Source: Ophiodon elongatus (lineage: Eukaryota; Chordata; Actinopteri; Perciformes; Hexagrammidae). Taken from it: a stretch of 64,000 nt of DNA. The translations under genes and the position numbers were made by a program. The notes under the pieces were generated by a model. It was not told the DNA's origin and did no database searches. It saw only the letters and a list, made by a program, of their open reading frames with translations. This document shows, piece after piece, positions 1 through 14,830 of this stretch (position 1 is the stretch's first letter; each line of letters begins with the position of its first letter). The DNA is taken from the NCBI GenBank assembly GCA_016806645.1, contig JACSYO010000415.1, positions 3,572,001 through 3,636,000 of the forward strand, given 5' to 3'.

Positions 1-2357
1 TCACAGGATTTTCCAGGAACGAAGAAGGCAAGAGTCAAGGACCGGAATGACAGGGAGAAGGGGGAGGAATTACACAGGGATCAGTATATTTGCTTGGTTA
101 TGTAAAGCAGAGTGAATACGCTACGGATGAATGAGTCTCCTCTCTGGTTACATGTGCTGTCAAAAACACTGAAGGCCAGTGGAAAATCGAATGAGTGAGA
201 GAGATGTCAGTGCTGTGTCGAACGGTATCTGATGCTGCGGACAGATAGGGGACTGGAGCTATCAGGAGGAAGGGGAGGGTGTGTGTGTGTGTGTATGTGT
301 GAGAGAGAGAGAAATAGAGAGAGAGCGAGAGAGAGCGAGAGAGAGGGCAGATGCTGGGGACAAAGCAGATAAGCAGCAGCCTCTGCCACACCATTCCTCT
401 CTATCAGACACTAACTAGACCGGGGACGCTGCAGGGTTAGTGGTTGTGCTCAAATGTTTTCCCCTTCCAGCCGATCTGCACAGTCGAGGCTGAGCAGAAA
501 TAAATTAGTAAATAAACAGTATGGGGAGGGTGGGTGGGATGTTGGTCCCCAACATTCATCGCATGTATTTTTCTTCGAATTAAATATTTTTTTCTAAGCT
601 GTGTCTTCATTTTTATACATTTGAAACACTGCAATGTAAACAGCTGTGATGGAAAAAGTATTCAGGTCCTTTACTCAAAGGAATGCTGTCATGCTTCGAA
701 TTGGATGATTTTGACTCTCTTTTGTTTGGTAAATAAAATGGAACCAGCAGCTGGTTAGCTTAGCTCAGCACAGACACTGGAAACGGGGGAAACAGCTAGC
801 ATAACTCTGTCCAAAGCTAACAACATCCACCTGCCATCACCTCCGAAGCTCTCTAATTAACACATCATATCATATTTTTTTAACCTGTACAAAAATCTTC
901 CTGTTTTGCCTGTCAAACAGACTCCAGGAAGTTTTGGTGCTCGACCAAGAAAAAGGTTGCATATAAAACCCTCCGCTTCAGTTTTTGTATACATTAAAAA
1001 AACAAAAAGGTCAACTGTAGCATATTAATTAGTGAGCTTTAGATGTGGTGTTAGCTATGGACAGAGCCAGGCTAGTTATTAACCCTGTTTCCAGTCTTTA
1101 TGCTACGCTAAGCTATGTTCATGTTTACCACATGAGAGTGGTATCAATCTTCTTCTGTAATTCTCTGCAAGAAAGTGAATGAGCATACTTCTCAAAATAT
1201 CAAACTATCCCTCAAAGCTTTAACATTGGGCTCGGGCTTCATGGTTGTAGTCCTTCCCTCTCTACTGTGCCTCAAAACAATGCTTGAATAAATAGGCTAC
1301 TTTGTTACTTATCACCGCTGGTCAACAGGCTGTTGAATGTAAAGAACAGGTTATTCAATGCTGAATGACATAATGAGGGAGCAACCACCAGGGTGGTTTT
1401 TAATAGCTCCATCATGCTGCATGTATCCAGATAACTCATGTTAGTCGATATCATCCTCTTCCTGTTCTTTTCTTCACTTATTTCCCTTCGTAATTCAATT
1501 CGTTGCTCTCACTTCTTGGTTCTTTGACTCTCCCTCTTTCTTTCTTCCTCTTTCTCCACAGGAGTAGGTCTGGTGAGAGATTTAACACACTTGAGTGGTA
1601 GAGCTGGGCCTCTTGAAGCAGCTTTCCCTCTTACTTCCAATAGCCCCTGTGTGTGTGTGTGTGTGTGTGTGCGTGCGTGCGCGTGCGTGCGTGCGTGCGT
1701 GCGCGTGTGTGTGTGTTTTTCCTCTCTGTAGAACTGAAGGGCATTCTGGGGCACGGTGCATAAATAAATGATGGAATCTGTCCACAGTGCATTTGGTGAA
1801 AAAGTAGAGTTCTCTACATTTTAGTCCAAAATGGTTTCCTCTCCTGTGTCCTGTCTCAGAGGGATCAGTTTTAGAGCACGGGATCAGTAAAGCAGCAAGA
1901 GAGGAGACGTGACGAGTGAAAATGAGAGGAGAGGTAAAAGGATATAGTAATGGTGTGTAAGAAGTTGGAGAAAGAGAGAGTGATGCTTTTCCTGCTTTTC
2001 TTTGAACCAGCACTGAGCAGTGACTCTGTCAGATGGATATCAAGCAACAGAAGTCATAGCAACAGCTATATGCCAAACAAACGTATTGTTCAGTCTTCCA
2101 GCTACGCCACCCCATCAAATGTGCGGGGAGGTGTAGTGGAAGTTAAGCGACTGACATTGACATGATGCGTGTGCTACTTTACTAATCTACGAGCATAAGC
2201 ACTGGCACCTTGAGTGACAGAGAGCTAGTGAGGTGAGCTGCTGCAGCTCCTCATGTCGCTGCTTAAATCCGCAGCCATGTTGGTTCCTCAGGTGCGGTGG
2301 AACCAGTCAGAGGAGGTCAACCAGAGGGGTGAGCCATGAGGACTACTGAGGTCTTAC
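1..2357. other. Non-coding, probable fam131b intron 2
   Basis: I find no coding exon here. The stretch lies 3' of fam131b exon 2 on the minus strand, so it is most likely the second intron of that gene. It holds a CA/GA microsatellite (about 279-345), a fish foldback-type repeat (about 743-1222) and a GT/GC-rich microsatellite (about 1649-1715). The remaining sequence looks unique and featureless to me. Confidence 0.5.
743..1222. repeat. Foldback-type non-autonomous repeat
   Basis: The left end contains GGTTAGCTTAGCTCAGCA, then a segment reading ACTGGAAACGGGGGAAACAG. The right part carries inverted counterparts: GGACAGAGCCAGGCTAGTTA, CCCTGTTTCCAGTCTTTATG and CTACGCTAAGCTA. The two arms can fold on each other. 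The tail (ATGAGAGTGGTATCAATCTT) continues as in copies of this repeat I recall from many fish genomes. The family assignment is from memory; the exact ends are approximate. Confidence 0.65.
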
Positions 2358-2395
2358 CTGCTCCCCATCCTTCTGGACTGGTACGCTATCTCCCG
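2358..2395 (-). CDS. fam131b: fam131b exon 2 (38-nt exon)
   Basis: On the minus strand this 38-nt exon is preceded by a long pyrimidine tract ending in CTGTCAG and followed by GTAAGAC. Exon 1 (12557-12584) ends with one base of a codon. Joined, the reading continues in frame as MGCIGSRTL then TGDSVPVQKDGEQ. Both other phases are less consistent; one gives an early stop. FAM131B proteins include an isoform beginning MGCIGSRT, which supports the identity. The next exon is not visible and must lie to the left of the window. The phase match over a 10 kb gap is the main evidence; a transcript would settle it. Confidence 0.7.
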
Positions 2396-5300
2396 CTGAC
2401 AGCAGGGTAGAGGAAGAGAGAACAGAGAGAGGGAAGAGAGGAGGAAAATTAATTTAACTCAACATTTTTACTAGCCTAGCATTCGGGCCATTCATGATGC
2501 TGTGGCTCAAGTTCAACAAGGAAGATCTTTTCTCTCATGTTCTGCCTTTATTGGGTGAATCATCTCTGGCATCCTTCTTTTCCCACAATGTTAAAGTTTC
2601 TACATTCACGATTCTTCCCCTCCGCCCCCCCTTATTAAAAAAATAAACACTTCCCTTTAAAAGACCAGCAATTACACACAAACAAACAAAATATTGCTCC
2701 CTTAAGAATAATTTCTTCCAAGTAAGTTTTATGGAGTAATAATAAGAATACAAGAGCAAGCACACTTTAGAACATAAAGCAACATAAAAACTAAAATAAT
2801 AAAATAAAAACACCAAAATAATAGCTTAATATAATTTTCAGTGACTGGTTTAGGTTTTCCCATAATCTTTTTAACTTATCTTTCTTAAATTATACTTAAT
2901 TTTTTCATAAGGAACAAATGATAACAACTGATGAAACCACATCGATACAGAGAGGGGATTCATGTCTTTCCAACAGAGCACTTTAATAAGTATATGTGTG
3001 ATCAAGGTTTCCGCGACATTATTTTTCCAAAGGAAACAAATTAATACAGTTCTCACCAAATGCATAAAATTCTAAATTAGATCTGGGACATACTTGAGAA
3101 TACTTAGAGTTCATCAAATGATGTCAAATATATGAACCAATTTAAATTGTAATTGGAAAAAAAGCGTTTGCCTGGTCTTACAGTCTGAATCAATTTATAA
3201 AAAAATTAATATTTTCCACCGACTTCATACATAAGTTAACTTTATTGTGGCGAATAATCAAATTGGTTTAAATGTGAGAGATCAACCACCTGCAGGCTTC
3301 ACTCTTCCACCACCAGCGTCTAGACTCCAGGGGATCTTTCTGATAGAGCCAAAGTCTTTCCGTACAATCTCTCTTTAATGACCTTCATCTGCATGTAAAT
3401 CACACCTGCATTTCAGTTAATAATGCACTGCAAGGAGTCAGTGGCAGATCATACACAAAGCCATCCACCGGCACACTGCAGATGGGAGTCATCTGAAATA
3501 GACGCTCTCTGTTGGATAAATGAACGTTATTATCCCTCCTCTTTCCTGGCTGTCCAAATCCTAATTAAAACATTGGTTTAATTAGCGAGACTGTACTGGT
3601 AATGGAGTTTAAACACAGCGTCAGTCTCTAGGTGCCTGCTCTCTGTATCAGAGAGTCTGTGTGTGCAACTCCCAGAGGGGCTCGCTCATGTGTCAGCACT
3701 TTGTGTGTCTCCCTGTGTGTGTGTGTGTGTGTGTGTGGCTGAGCCAATCACAGCTGCATTTGGCAATCATGAGCGAGCCCTCTGCAGCTCTGAGAAAACA
3801 CAGAGTTGTTGGCTCTCTGGATGTCCAGTGATGTCTGTGACCCACTGACCCAGTGATTCAGAAACATCAGCTCCACTCTGTCTCCATTGGGCTCTCAGAT
3901 ATTACCCTTCTCTCTGAACTGCATCCAGTCGCATCAGATCACTGCGAGGGCAGGAGACGAGGGACAGACTTCATTCTAGAAACTGACACTCTCTACTCGC
4001 ATAGGGAAGGGTGTTTCAACTACAAATCAGGACCACCTCGCTTCATTTGTTCAAACCTGGGGTCTTCTTCTTTCAGTGGTCTGTATCATTATATAGCATC
4101 GGTTTGTGATATTGAATACATTTGAGGAGTTAACTTCTAGGAGTGATCGAGTGTTTTATTTCCCGTTTAGTTTGACCCAGTTTCCCTCAACCCACTTTAT
4201 GTAGTGGTCCTTGTTTTTCCCTGAATACCTCTGGACATACACAGAAGGCACATGAAGTTCCTGTATGTATAAATAGCTGTTTGGTTGTACATTACCAGGG
4301 TAAATTTACCTTAAAGGGACACTCCACGAATTCCATGCGTCAAAGTAAATATCCTTGTTGGGAACATACTTCCAATTAAAACGAAACTGGTCAAATTAAT
4401 ATCCAAAATTAATATCAACCAAAAATACCAACCATTCTCTCCAGTTTCAGAAGTAGGGAGACAGATACAAAATTCAATCTTTTTTTGTGTATTATGGTCC
4501 ATTAGGTTCTGCTGCCCAAAACCTCTAGCAACCCTTATCACAACATCTGAACATTAACTGTGCACAGACGGATGCTAATGAAGTCAAGCGGAGCAAAGTT
4601 GAAGAGGTTTAAGTAGATTGGCCATTTGGGTATCATAAGATACTGTAAAACGAAATTAATTTAATTTACATGTCAGTTATTATTTTCATCTTAATAGAAT
4701 CAACCAGGCCTCTATGCATGTTCCCATTCAAAGACAACCATAACCCATTGGTCTATTTGACCAGCTCATGTCTGTATTAACCAATAGCTTTAAGATGAGT
4801 GCACGAGTGCATCCACAAGATGGAGACATAGACTGTGTTTTCACAAGCAAGGCTAAGGCTGAAATCTACTCAAAAATGAACCAAAGACGTTGGAGTAGCC
4901 ACTAGCAGCGTTGATATGCCCTTGAACAAAACGTTTGATCACAAATCAGCCAAGGTAAGACATAGTTTATGGTTATTGCTGCTAGCTCAGTGAGTTTGGT
5001 CGTGGAGGGATAAGACGTGTGGCGTTAGGATATGTGGGGTCACAGCTTTAATTTGTGCGGGTAGCATAAAGTAGCAAAGTCGCTAGCAGCGCTAACCTAG
5101 CACCACCATGCCCGCATGCATGTTCATTTAGTTGCTTGGTTTGGAGTAGGAATTGTGTTTTGTTTAGGTAACAATGGTTATCATGATCTTTAAGCCGAGC
5201 ATCTTCCCGTTATGTGGGTATACAGGGTTGTGTTGCTACATGTTTAACAAGCACTTATCTGGTGTTTGTTGCAATGTGTGGGCGCTCGGGTTCAAGAGGT

Positions 5301-8165
5301 GTTCTATTTTCAGTGGTTCAGTATTTGACTGATATAAAATAGTGAGTCAAACATGCCTTTGTTCACTGATGTTAAGGGCCTGACAGTAAAACGTAACCGT
5401 GTTTCATACTGAAAATGATTTCTTCCTGTGAAATTCAATTTAGACTGTTTTGAAAACATAATATACTTTACTTAAAGCAACTTAATTTGTGGCAAATTAC
5501 ACCATTCAAGGGCAAATCTCAGCCCCAGTCCCAACAAATGCCAGCTACACTGCCAATGGAGTCTAGGCGCTTTAATCGTGCGTAAAGGCACTAGCAGCAG
5601 CTGTTGACGGTACTCCCTGTTGAAAATCCACTTTTATGCTGTAAACTGTGAGGGACTGTGAGTGTGAGCAAGGCATTCCTGAAAAAGAAAACAGGATCTG
5701 CTGATGGTCACCACAGCAAATATAATTAAACAACTGCATCAGGACTTGCAATTGTCAGAGTGGGTGGACGCATTTATATTCAAGCGCTACTTTCACTATT
5801 AAAAATGAACTCTGTGTGACCTCAGAAAAATTTGTCGGGCGTGTTTGATTTTTGTCACTGTGGAATGCAGTGTGAGGTGGTTACATATGGGTTGATATCA
5901 GTTAGACAGTGAGATGTCTCATTTTCTGTCTGGGCGGGAGAGAGTGTCCCAGATTTCTTCCCCATCTCGGTTAAAAATCTGCCCTGCAAACACAAACTGT
6001 AGATGAACATATATGCACACCCATGTAGATCGGGCCTCCAGCTACATACAGTACACAGGGCACACACAATACCACTTCCTCTCTTCCCATGTTTCTCTCT
6101 CTTTCTTCAGCTTTCTCAGTCTCTCCCCTCTGCATTCATCAGCCTTGTTTGGCCAATTAGTAGATTAGCATTCATTCCCCCTCCCCCTCCCCACATGAGT
6201 CACAGTATGGCCCGAGAGTTTGCTGGACTACAGCAGTAGGCTGCAAACTACCATTGGGAAGCCCTCCAGCCTTTGCACAGCAGTGGACCAGAAACATTAA
6301 ATACAGTTTGTGTCCCTTTATAGCTGTATGCATATAATCTAGTGTGTGTGCCTCATATGAGATTACATCAAAGCATGTGCTATTTGTGAAGTGAGCCACG
6401 AGGGTATGGATGTCTGTACCACGCTGTGATTAGTTGTTTATAGTTCTTAGAATATCTGCATAGATGATGGTTCAGTAGTCATTATCCAGAATCTCAGGGA
6501 TTTCTTAATCCATGGCATGCTCTGTATTTCTGCACCCGGGAAGGTGATGCTCTCAGCAGCACAGTAAGCGAATGCGTAATTCTGCTTCTGAGGAGGCAGG
6601 CAGGATCCCTCCTTGAGGAAACAGCAACAACAACAGAGCACATGACCAGAGCTCTGAGCCAGCTTTTCTTCCCCTGGCGCTCTCCCTCCTCCCCCGCACA
6701 CAGCGGTGCAGCGCTGGATACCCCCCTGCGGTCATAGGGGAGCCAGGCTTAGCTCAGCAGAGGAGAAGGAGCGAGAAGGAGTCAAGGAGGGAGGGCAGGG
6801 AGATGGAGGAGAAAAGGGAGGGAGCGGCCGTGCGTAACGAACAACCGAAGATCTGCAGCGGCTGCACTGTCAACTCCAGCTCTGACTGTGGTGGCTTGAC
6901 GGTTCCCGCTGAAGTGGGAAGCATTTGAGAGTCATCTGTCTTTTTGTACTCCCAGTGCCCTGCAGCAATAGCTCCGAGGAACCAGGGTGGCTTGGTGCTT
7001 GTTTACCATGACAGCTGCAGTAAGGCTGGTTGCCAGGACGGGGCACCGGTTTGGATCGCAGCCCTCTTGCAGCGATACGCGCAGATGTCGGGTGACTGAG
7101 CTCCAGAGTTCAGCTGACAGCTGAGGACCAGAGCCCAGATGGTTGGAAGAGTCTGGTCTAAGTGTGTCTCGGGACATAATCCACACCCATGAAGGGGCAT
7201 GAGTTACTGCCATTGACTTGGTGAAATGACAGTCACTATCTACATGCCCCTGTCATTGGCTGACCTGACACACCTCATTAATCTGTGCAGGCATGAATGT
7301 GGCTGCCATCCTGTGCAGATCTTCATCACTGATACAGGGTAAATAGGTTACAGCATTCATTGGTGCACTGAATCTCATATCTAACAATCTACAGCGTGTA
7401 GTATCTTGGCAAAGGAAGCTTCAGCCCAGCATCATCAACTCAATCATTTCTATAAACATCCTAATGGCCTGCTAAATATATAATGAATATTAAGACCAGA
7501 AACGGAAGACGTGCTTTTATCCTAATCTGTTTAGATGACGGTAAGAAAACCTGCAGAGGCAGGGGAAGTCAACCAGTTGCGTGTAGCCTACAGCAGACAT
7601 CACGTTTTATGCAGGAAATCTTTATTTTCTTGCTCCTCAGCTTTCAAAGGACTCTTCCCATCTTTGAAAATGTGGCCTTTCTCTTTATCAGCACTGAAGT
7701 GGTTAGTAGCTGCAGATAACACTGAGACAACCATCATGGTTGCGCACGAATGCTGTGGAGTGTATCCACAAATGCACGTAGACTCACACACACTCACACA
7801 TATCCACATGGATCAAATTGTAGAGAGGAAATTATCTCTTTCGCAGCATTATTCAATTTCATAACACGCTCTGCGGCTGAGTCATTTTGTTGACAGAAAC
7901 GCCTGCCATCATGTTCCCACACACAGGCCTCTTATTTCTGATCTTCCACATACAGGCTGAAAATGATATGTGCAAGAGCAGTGCTTGCTCTTATACACAC
8001 ACATATACATTTTAATCAGTTCCACTCCCATAAGGTTTGATAGCTGGCATCATGTGACAACGCAAACCATTTAGCACACAGTCGAGAATATGATACATAG
8101 GCACTCCCATAAATCTGTAGGTATGACCCTATGCTGCTTTATGTGCTACATTGGAGTCCTTGGGT

Positions 8166-8274
<109 letters not shown>

Positions 8275-8827
8275 AAGGGTCATCAGGTCCCCCTTGCCTC
8301 TGAAGCACTACATCACTGAGTCCTTGACCTTGAATGTGTTCATGTGTGCAAGGCTTTTCCAACCGGGACAGGAGCCAATCAATCAGCTTCCATCTCAGTT
8401 GGCCAGATTTACCAGTTTACAGACTGACTGCAAACTGGCAAACGCGGGACGTGGTATCAGATGTTGACTGAGTGTTTGTGAAGGCACGGTGTTAGTGTGT
8501 TTTAAATTGAATGACAGGGAATCCCTCTCTGTAATGCAGCGTCAAAAAGAGTGATGGGACGAAGTGGGGAAGCAACAGTGATGCCCATATGTATTATATT
8601 CACACCCACACGTGGGTGTATATGAATATGCACGGATATTTATACGTGCATATAAATATAGCAGCCAGAGTGAGATCATATGCATCCATGCACATGAACA
8701 CACACATACATACATACATACGCGAGAGCATGTGGACACTCAAGCTGGGTACTGTTTGTATTTTTTTTTTCTATGAGCTGTATGATGCCAAAATTATAAT
8801 TTCTTTAGTATCTTGAGTTGAGCTGAG

Positions 8828-9113
8828 TCTTAATCGATTAGTTGACTAATTGGTTGTTTTGATCTTAGTAAATTAAGATTTCTTTCATTGATTCGTTGTT
8901 TTTTATGCTTTTTACATGCTGAATTACTTATTTCCAAGAAATCTATAAGCACAACTCTGGTAAACACAAGATTTAAAGTGGTGCTTTTGTGCAATTCTTT
9001 GTGTAGAAACAACGTTTTGAACAGATCTATTGAATAAATCAACTAATCGATTAGTCACCAATCGTATGAGTGGTATAGTCGACTAAGAATTTCTTTGGTC
9101 AAGGACAACCCTG
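8828..9113. mobile_element. MITE-like repeat with ATCGATTAGT arms
   Basis: The left part contains TTAATCGATTAGTTGACTAA. The right part contains AATCGATTAGTCACCAATCG and TATAGTCGACTAAGAATTTC, ending GGTCAAGGACAACCCTG. The recurrent ATCGATTAGT/GTCGACTAA words and the end sequence resemble a common non-autonomous repeat of fish. No coding capacity. Ends and family are approximate. Confidence 0.5.
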
Positions 9114-12100
9114 ATGTTGAGAAATAGAAATACGATTTTCTATAAATAAACATGAAACAGATAATAAGCACTAACTCTGTTAGTGCGTATTGATCTGTAA
9201 GTGGTGTGGCACATTACCAGAGCTAACTTTGAGAAAGTGAAAAGAGAGTCTGCTTAGAGACAGCACAGGTGAGAGTTATCATAATGTCCCACATTCATAT
9301 CTATAATTTCACCACTGTAGCCTGACCCATAGTAGTTATCGTCACGCTGCACACAATGCCCTAAATTATAGAGTGATTAATGATTCCAGCACTCACAGGT
9401 ATATGGCGACCTGGTAACTGGATACGGAAAAATGCTTCTGATGTGCATCTTTTAGCACAATTATGGGTAATAGCATTATCAATACCACATCTAGAAATGT
9501 GATCAACATCATGGTGCTGCAACAGAATTACTAACCCTGTGTTCGGCAGCTGTGGAAATGTGCTCTCAATGAACCATATGTAAGCTGTGCACTGCACACA
9601 CAAGCTGAGTCTCTGACTGTAGGTATTTTGCTGTAGATCTCATTGCCTTTTCCTCGCTGATGGGGAGAAAAATAATGTGCACTCCCATCGACTGCTTCTC
9701 AAGGCCTTTTGCTCTCTGAAGGGGTGATGGATGCAGACATCTCATCTACTGTACATCACTGTGTCTACAGCTGAACCAGTAACAGGGGTGGTGAGGGGAA
9801 GCTGGGCTAAAGCAGATGTTAAAAGGATTGGTTTAAAGCATAACTCAAAGTAACCATTAACATGCAGTATCTAATTACGAGTCAACATATTTCATCACAC
9901 TTATAAAAGACACAGTCACATAACAAGTAACATTTTAGTGAGACATAGGGACTTTTTAGATATTGCATCTAAATATCTTGTGAAAAGAAATACTGCTTTT
10001 GAGCATTACAGGCTTATTATGACACACAACACCTCCTAATACTAGTTGAATATGTCTCAAAAAAGATTTTCGAGCTAATTTCAATATGTCCTTTTATCCT
10101 AAAAAGGCCTACATTTCCAATTGTTCCATGGCAGATTTGTTTTTCCTCAAGCAAAAACACCTTTAATTAATTGTGTTTTTTTAATTATTTTTGAAGTGGG
10201 TTCTTTGAGGTGAAAGTGAACAAACCCCAATCCTGGTATTTATGTCGGCCCTCATTTTGGCCCTCGAGTTAACAACCACAAACGTATACACATACAGTAT
10301 GAACAACTCCCCTCATTGCCTGTAAGAATCAGTGTCTGCAACATTTGCCATGATGCTATCTTTCTGGCCAAGAGTTTTTTTACGTCTGGGGTTTTCTGTT
10401 TGAAAAAATCTAAACTGCCAGACCTCTAATAAAAAGTGATGCGTAAGGTAAAGCGTTGTCCCTTCATGGGAAAATAAGGTTTCTATTAGTACTGCTACTA
10501 CTAAAAAGATGTCATCAAAGTTGATTCTGTGTCACATCCTCAATGACATTCAAAACAAAGGAAACTGTGTATGTTCTTCCTCACCCTGCTGGACATATTA
10601 CACAGAGGCATGATTTTTGCCACACGACAGCAGTGTGAGGGTACTAACAGATATCACAGCCTGACCACAAAGCACACTCTCAGATATGATGGAGCTGGGA
10701 GTGATAGTGTTACCGGAGGGCAGACAGATACAGCAGGGCTACTGCCGTACAGAGACGGACCCGGTCCTGCTGCTCCTCCTGTTGATCTCTGCTTGGCAGC
10801 GTGGACTGCAGTTGAGAAGGCCGATCAATAGCACACACTAAAGCCATTCTCACCCAGGATAAACACAAGCATGCCTCTAGACTGCTGCTGATTCTGATGC
10901 TCACAGCCTCTGGCACACAAGTTGCTTGGAAACGTCTAATCCTCCTTCTCTTAAGAACTGTTTATTTACACATTCATGTTAGATTACAGTGCACAGAGCT
11001 AGGGATGACATTTGCTTTGCCGTAAGTAGATGTACAATCTCAACTACTTGTGTCTGACGGTCTACACGGTGTACTTTGGATCTGTACTTCCGTGTTTTTT
11101 CTTTTGTCACAGCTCATCAGCTTCATCACTTATCCTAGATCAGAAACTGCTTTTACTGGAGCAGCCTTATTGAAATCTTGAGCATCTCTGATCACTTGTA
11201 TAAAAACAAGCATTAGTATTCAAGTGGCTCACAATCAGATTATTGTGGCACCTTTCAAAAGCCCTCTGTCCTCTTCAATCACATTGTTTCCAGCAGCTGG
11301 AGTCTCTGGGCTTTGCAAGGTCTCCTGTCTTGACCTGAGTGTTGACAGAGGACCATAACCTTCTCTCCTGCTCTGCAATGTGTCAAATACTGTAATCTGC
11401 ATTGCCTGAGCTTCTGTAACGCTGTTCCTGCTGTATTCGGTCATGTACTGTTGTACTCCTTCTATTCTACATACATTTAAAATCCAATTCATCAAGAATT
11501 GATGTTTAGTTAAAATAAATAAAAAAGAGGCACAAGCACACTGGAGATCCAGTCTGTAACCCGGCTTTGACATGCATGACCCCTGGAAAGGTTATGCACT
11601 TTTCAGAGTGGCGTAAAATATGTGTGCAGACCGATGCTCTGCCACAAATATGTTTGAAAGCCAGATGTGCTAAGTGGTTCATTAATATTTAACACCAAAG
11701 GGGGTCTCTGTTTATTTTTACCTTATGAGCATGATTCATACTAAGACAAGCAGGACCTGACTATGCACTGCAACATATTTGAACTATATTCATGCAAACA
11801 ACTAAAAGATGACTATTTATACAACCCCTCCCAGTCTTTCCCTACTTAGCGGTAGTCCTTAACATGTCATCTATGGGTTTATCCAGGAGGATCCTCACCT
11901 GAAAACTACCGTCAATCCCCTACACCCTCGCCTGCACGTATTCGCCCCTCCCTCCCCCTCTCTCTCCATCGCCATCCGTCCGTTTCCCCTCCTCCCTCCC
12001 TGCCTGCGCTGAAATTCTTCCTCAGCTGCTCGTTTTTTTATCCCCCTATATCCCTATTACACATGCAAATGATAACAAACTGTGAAATAGCCCCTGACAA

Positions 12101-12556
12101 AGGCATTATCCCTCTTTTTCCTCTCTTTCTCCAAGCCATACCACCCTATAAATAAGCACTATCACAGCGTTTCCCTCTCCTGCCTCCCTCTTTGCTTCCT
12201 ACTAATGCCAAACAGCATCATAAATCAAGGGATGGGAGGAGGGAGGAGAGTAGGGAGGTGGGGGGATGCAACCACACACACAGTAGCACATTTTAACACA
12301 TATTGTCTGTGACATCTTGCCTGTATTCTGTGTATACAGCTTCTGTGACCAGAACTCTACAACTTGCTTATACACTGCACTGAAAGAGAAGCAAACACCT
12401 CACACACACACACATATATATGCATAGCCTGTCCATACGTAGTCTCCACACAAACCCTCACTCCTGCAAGACACCCATCCTCCTCATCCTTCCCCCCGCC
12501 CCCACCCAAACCCCCCTCTAGTCCGCAATGAGCGAGGGAAGAGAAGCGAGGCTTAC

Positions 12557-12584
12557 TCAGTGTCCTGGAGCCGATGCATCCCAT
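12557..12584 (-). CDS. fam131b: fam131b exon 1, myristoylated N-terminus
   Basis: The first coding exon reads MGCIGSRTL plus one base, followed by the donor GTAAGC. MGCIGS fits the N-myristoylation consensus (Gly2, small residue at position 6), and Cys3 could be palmitoylated, so membrane attachment is likely. I recall MGCIGSRT as the start of a FAM131B isoform; the family has no established biochemical function. The gene runs leftwards, head-to-head with zyx, the same arrangement as human FAM131B-ZYX. The 5' UTR lies right of 12584, towards a purine-rich (minus-strand) tract at 12640-12840. The identity rests on this short motif plus the in-frame junction to exon 2. Confidence 0.72.
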
Positions 12585-12768
12585 GGTGTATTCACAAAGG
12601 CCCTGGATACAAGCGAGGAAGTGTTACCCAGACACCGTGCATTCTCCCTCTTCCTCCTGCGACTCTCTCGTTCTCTCGGCTCTAGCTTCTTTTTCTTGCT
12701 CTCCTGTGCTCTCTCTTTTTCCCTCTCCCTCCTGCGCTTGCTCGATTACTCACTCTCTCGCTCTCCCT

Positions 12769-12813
<45 letters not shown>

Positions 12814-14830
12814 CCCTGTCTTTCTCTTTCTCCGGTGCAGTGTCTTAGAAGAGATCCGGTTAGTAAGTCAGTATGCTTGGGGGTAATAGATTAGGACTAA
12901 ATAAAGATGCAAAGAGGCATTATAAGCATTATTTAAACAGATGTCTTCTTCTTTTTTTGATAACAGGTATCAATATCATCAATATGTTACCTGTAATAGG
13001 AGATACCCAATCCAATTTGGAGCCATTATTACATTTACCTAAACAATTTGAGTTGTTGGGACTGACAATGACAATATGATTGGCTAATTTGTAAATGAGA
13101 AAGATCAAAACAACCACAGGCATTAATCTAATGAGAGGTTAAAACAACAATTAGATTGACTGTGTGTATTGGGTTGCCACTACAAGATCAATAGCACAGT
13201 GATGAGAGTGCCGGGCTACCATTGTTGTAGATATATCTGCACTGCCGTAATATTGTTGAGCTAAAATGGGGGATTCTCTCTCTGTCTCCCTCTCCTGTGT
13301 GCACTCAGACTAACAATGTGCTGCAGCGGTTTCCTCTCCCTTCTCTCCATCTTCCTCTCAATCACCTCCTCCCTTTCTCACACAAATAAATGCATGCACA
13401 TACACCAATATTAAACAATCCTGGGAAGAAAAAAAACAGCTGAGGGTTTTCCTTCACAGTGAAGCCGCTGTTTGAGTCTCCACCTCTTTCTATGTCGTCT
13501 CTCAGTATTGATCCGCCCCTCAGTCATCTCTGCACCTATTTCTTGCTTTCTGTTCACTCTGAATCACATCCCGATGTCTTCCTCGATTCCCTCTTTTTGT
13601 TTGCTCTCCTCGCATCCTTTCCTTTCTCCCACCCATACCCTCTTCCCTGGCGAAACAAATGAGAGGATTGGCTCTTTTATACATATCTCTCTCATTTGAC
13701 TTGCATCTGTAACACAACCACACTTACACCTTACACCTTCATTCTAAGTCCCTCTGTCTTGCTTCAGTTTCATAACAACACCTGCCCTCTTCTCTATTTT
13801 CCCTACCTCCCTGTCTTTCTTTCTATTCTTACTCCTTTTCTGTCTGGGAAGCCCCCTGTCCCTCTCTCTTTGCTGATTACAAATTCATGTGTGCTGTTTC
13901 TATAAGTGTTTGTCCGGTAAATGACGCAGAAGCATTCTGGAGAGTGAAGGGTTGTATGTCTGTGGAGGGAGGCGTGCTGCGTGTGGTCACTCTTGTTTTG
14001 TTGACTTTTACGGACATTTGGGGCGAAGAGGAAGAGGAAGAGAGCTCGACAGATGGAGGGACAGAGAGACAAAGACATGGGCAGATGGGGGAGTGACGGC
14101 AAGGAAAACAAAGAACAGTTGAGTCATGTGCGGGAGAGGTGTGGAGATGATGCTGTGTGAAAAAAAATCAAATAAATTAGCACTCCAGAATGGACGGAGG
14201 AAAAAAGACAACAATCTAATCAGTTTAAGAATGAAAAAGATACAAAAAAGAGATGCAAAAGCATAAATGTGATACCGCAATAAAGGTCAAAGCCAGACAT
14301 AACAAATCGTACATAATCCAGCCATTCCCTGCCCTGTGGGTTTATATATAGATGTGTGTTTGCTCTCTGCAGTTTCCCACTGGGGCAGAGGAGATGAGGC
14401 TATCGGCTGCTGCAAGGGTCAACCTCATTTAGGGCTGTTGGCTCATACGCTGAACCTGGTTGGAAAAGGAAAACGTCCTACACCCCTCTGATATGGATAA
14501 TTGCAGACTGAGTATATTGTGTTCGACCCCATCTCCCTCTCTGGCTCTCAATTCCCCCTCCATCTGCCCATCACTATCTGCAAATCACTGTCTGGAAGTC
14601 TCTATAATCCTTCAGTCATTCTCTCTCTTCGTGTGACGCCTCATGGCAATTCCTGCTTTTTGCTGAAATCCTCGGTTGATCTCGGTGTGTCTGCTTTACC
14701 TGTTGTTCCTTGTCAACACAATTCATATTTGGCCCTTGTTTTCTTTGCCCATTCTTCTGTATCAAAGGTAGGACATATTTTACCCTGTGCACAAACGATG
14801 GCGGATTTCTGAGATGCAAACAAACTCACC

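Noticed and set aside
6540..6900. Possible upstream exon or CpG promoter in fam131b intron 1
   Set aside because: Purine-rich and locally CG-containing, but no convincing frame, donor or family match; kept only as a note.
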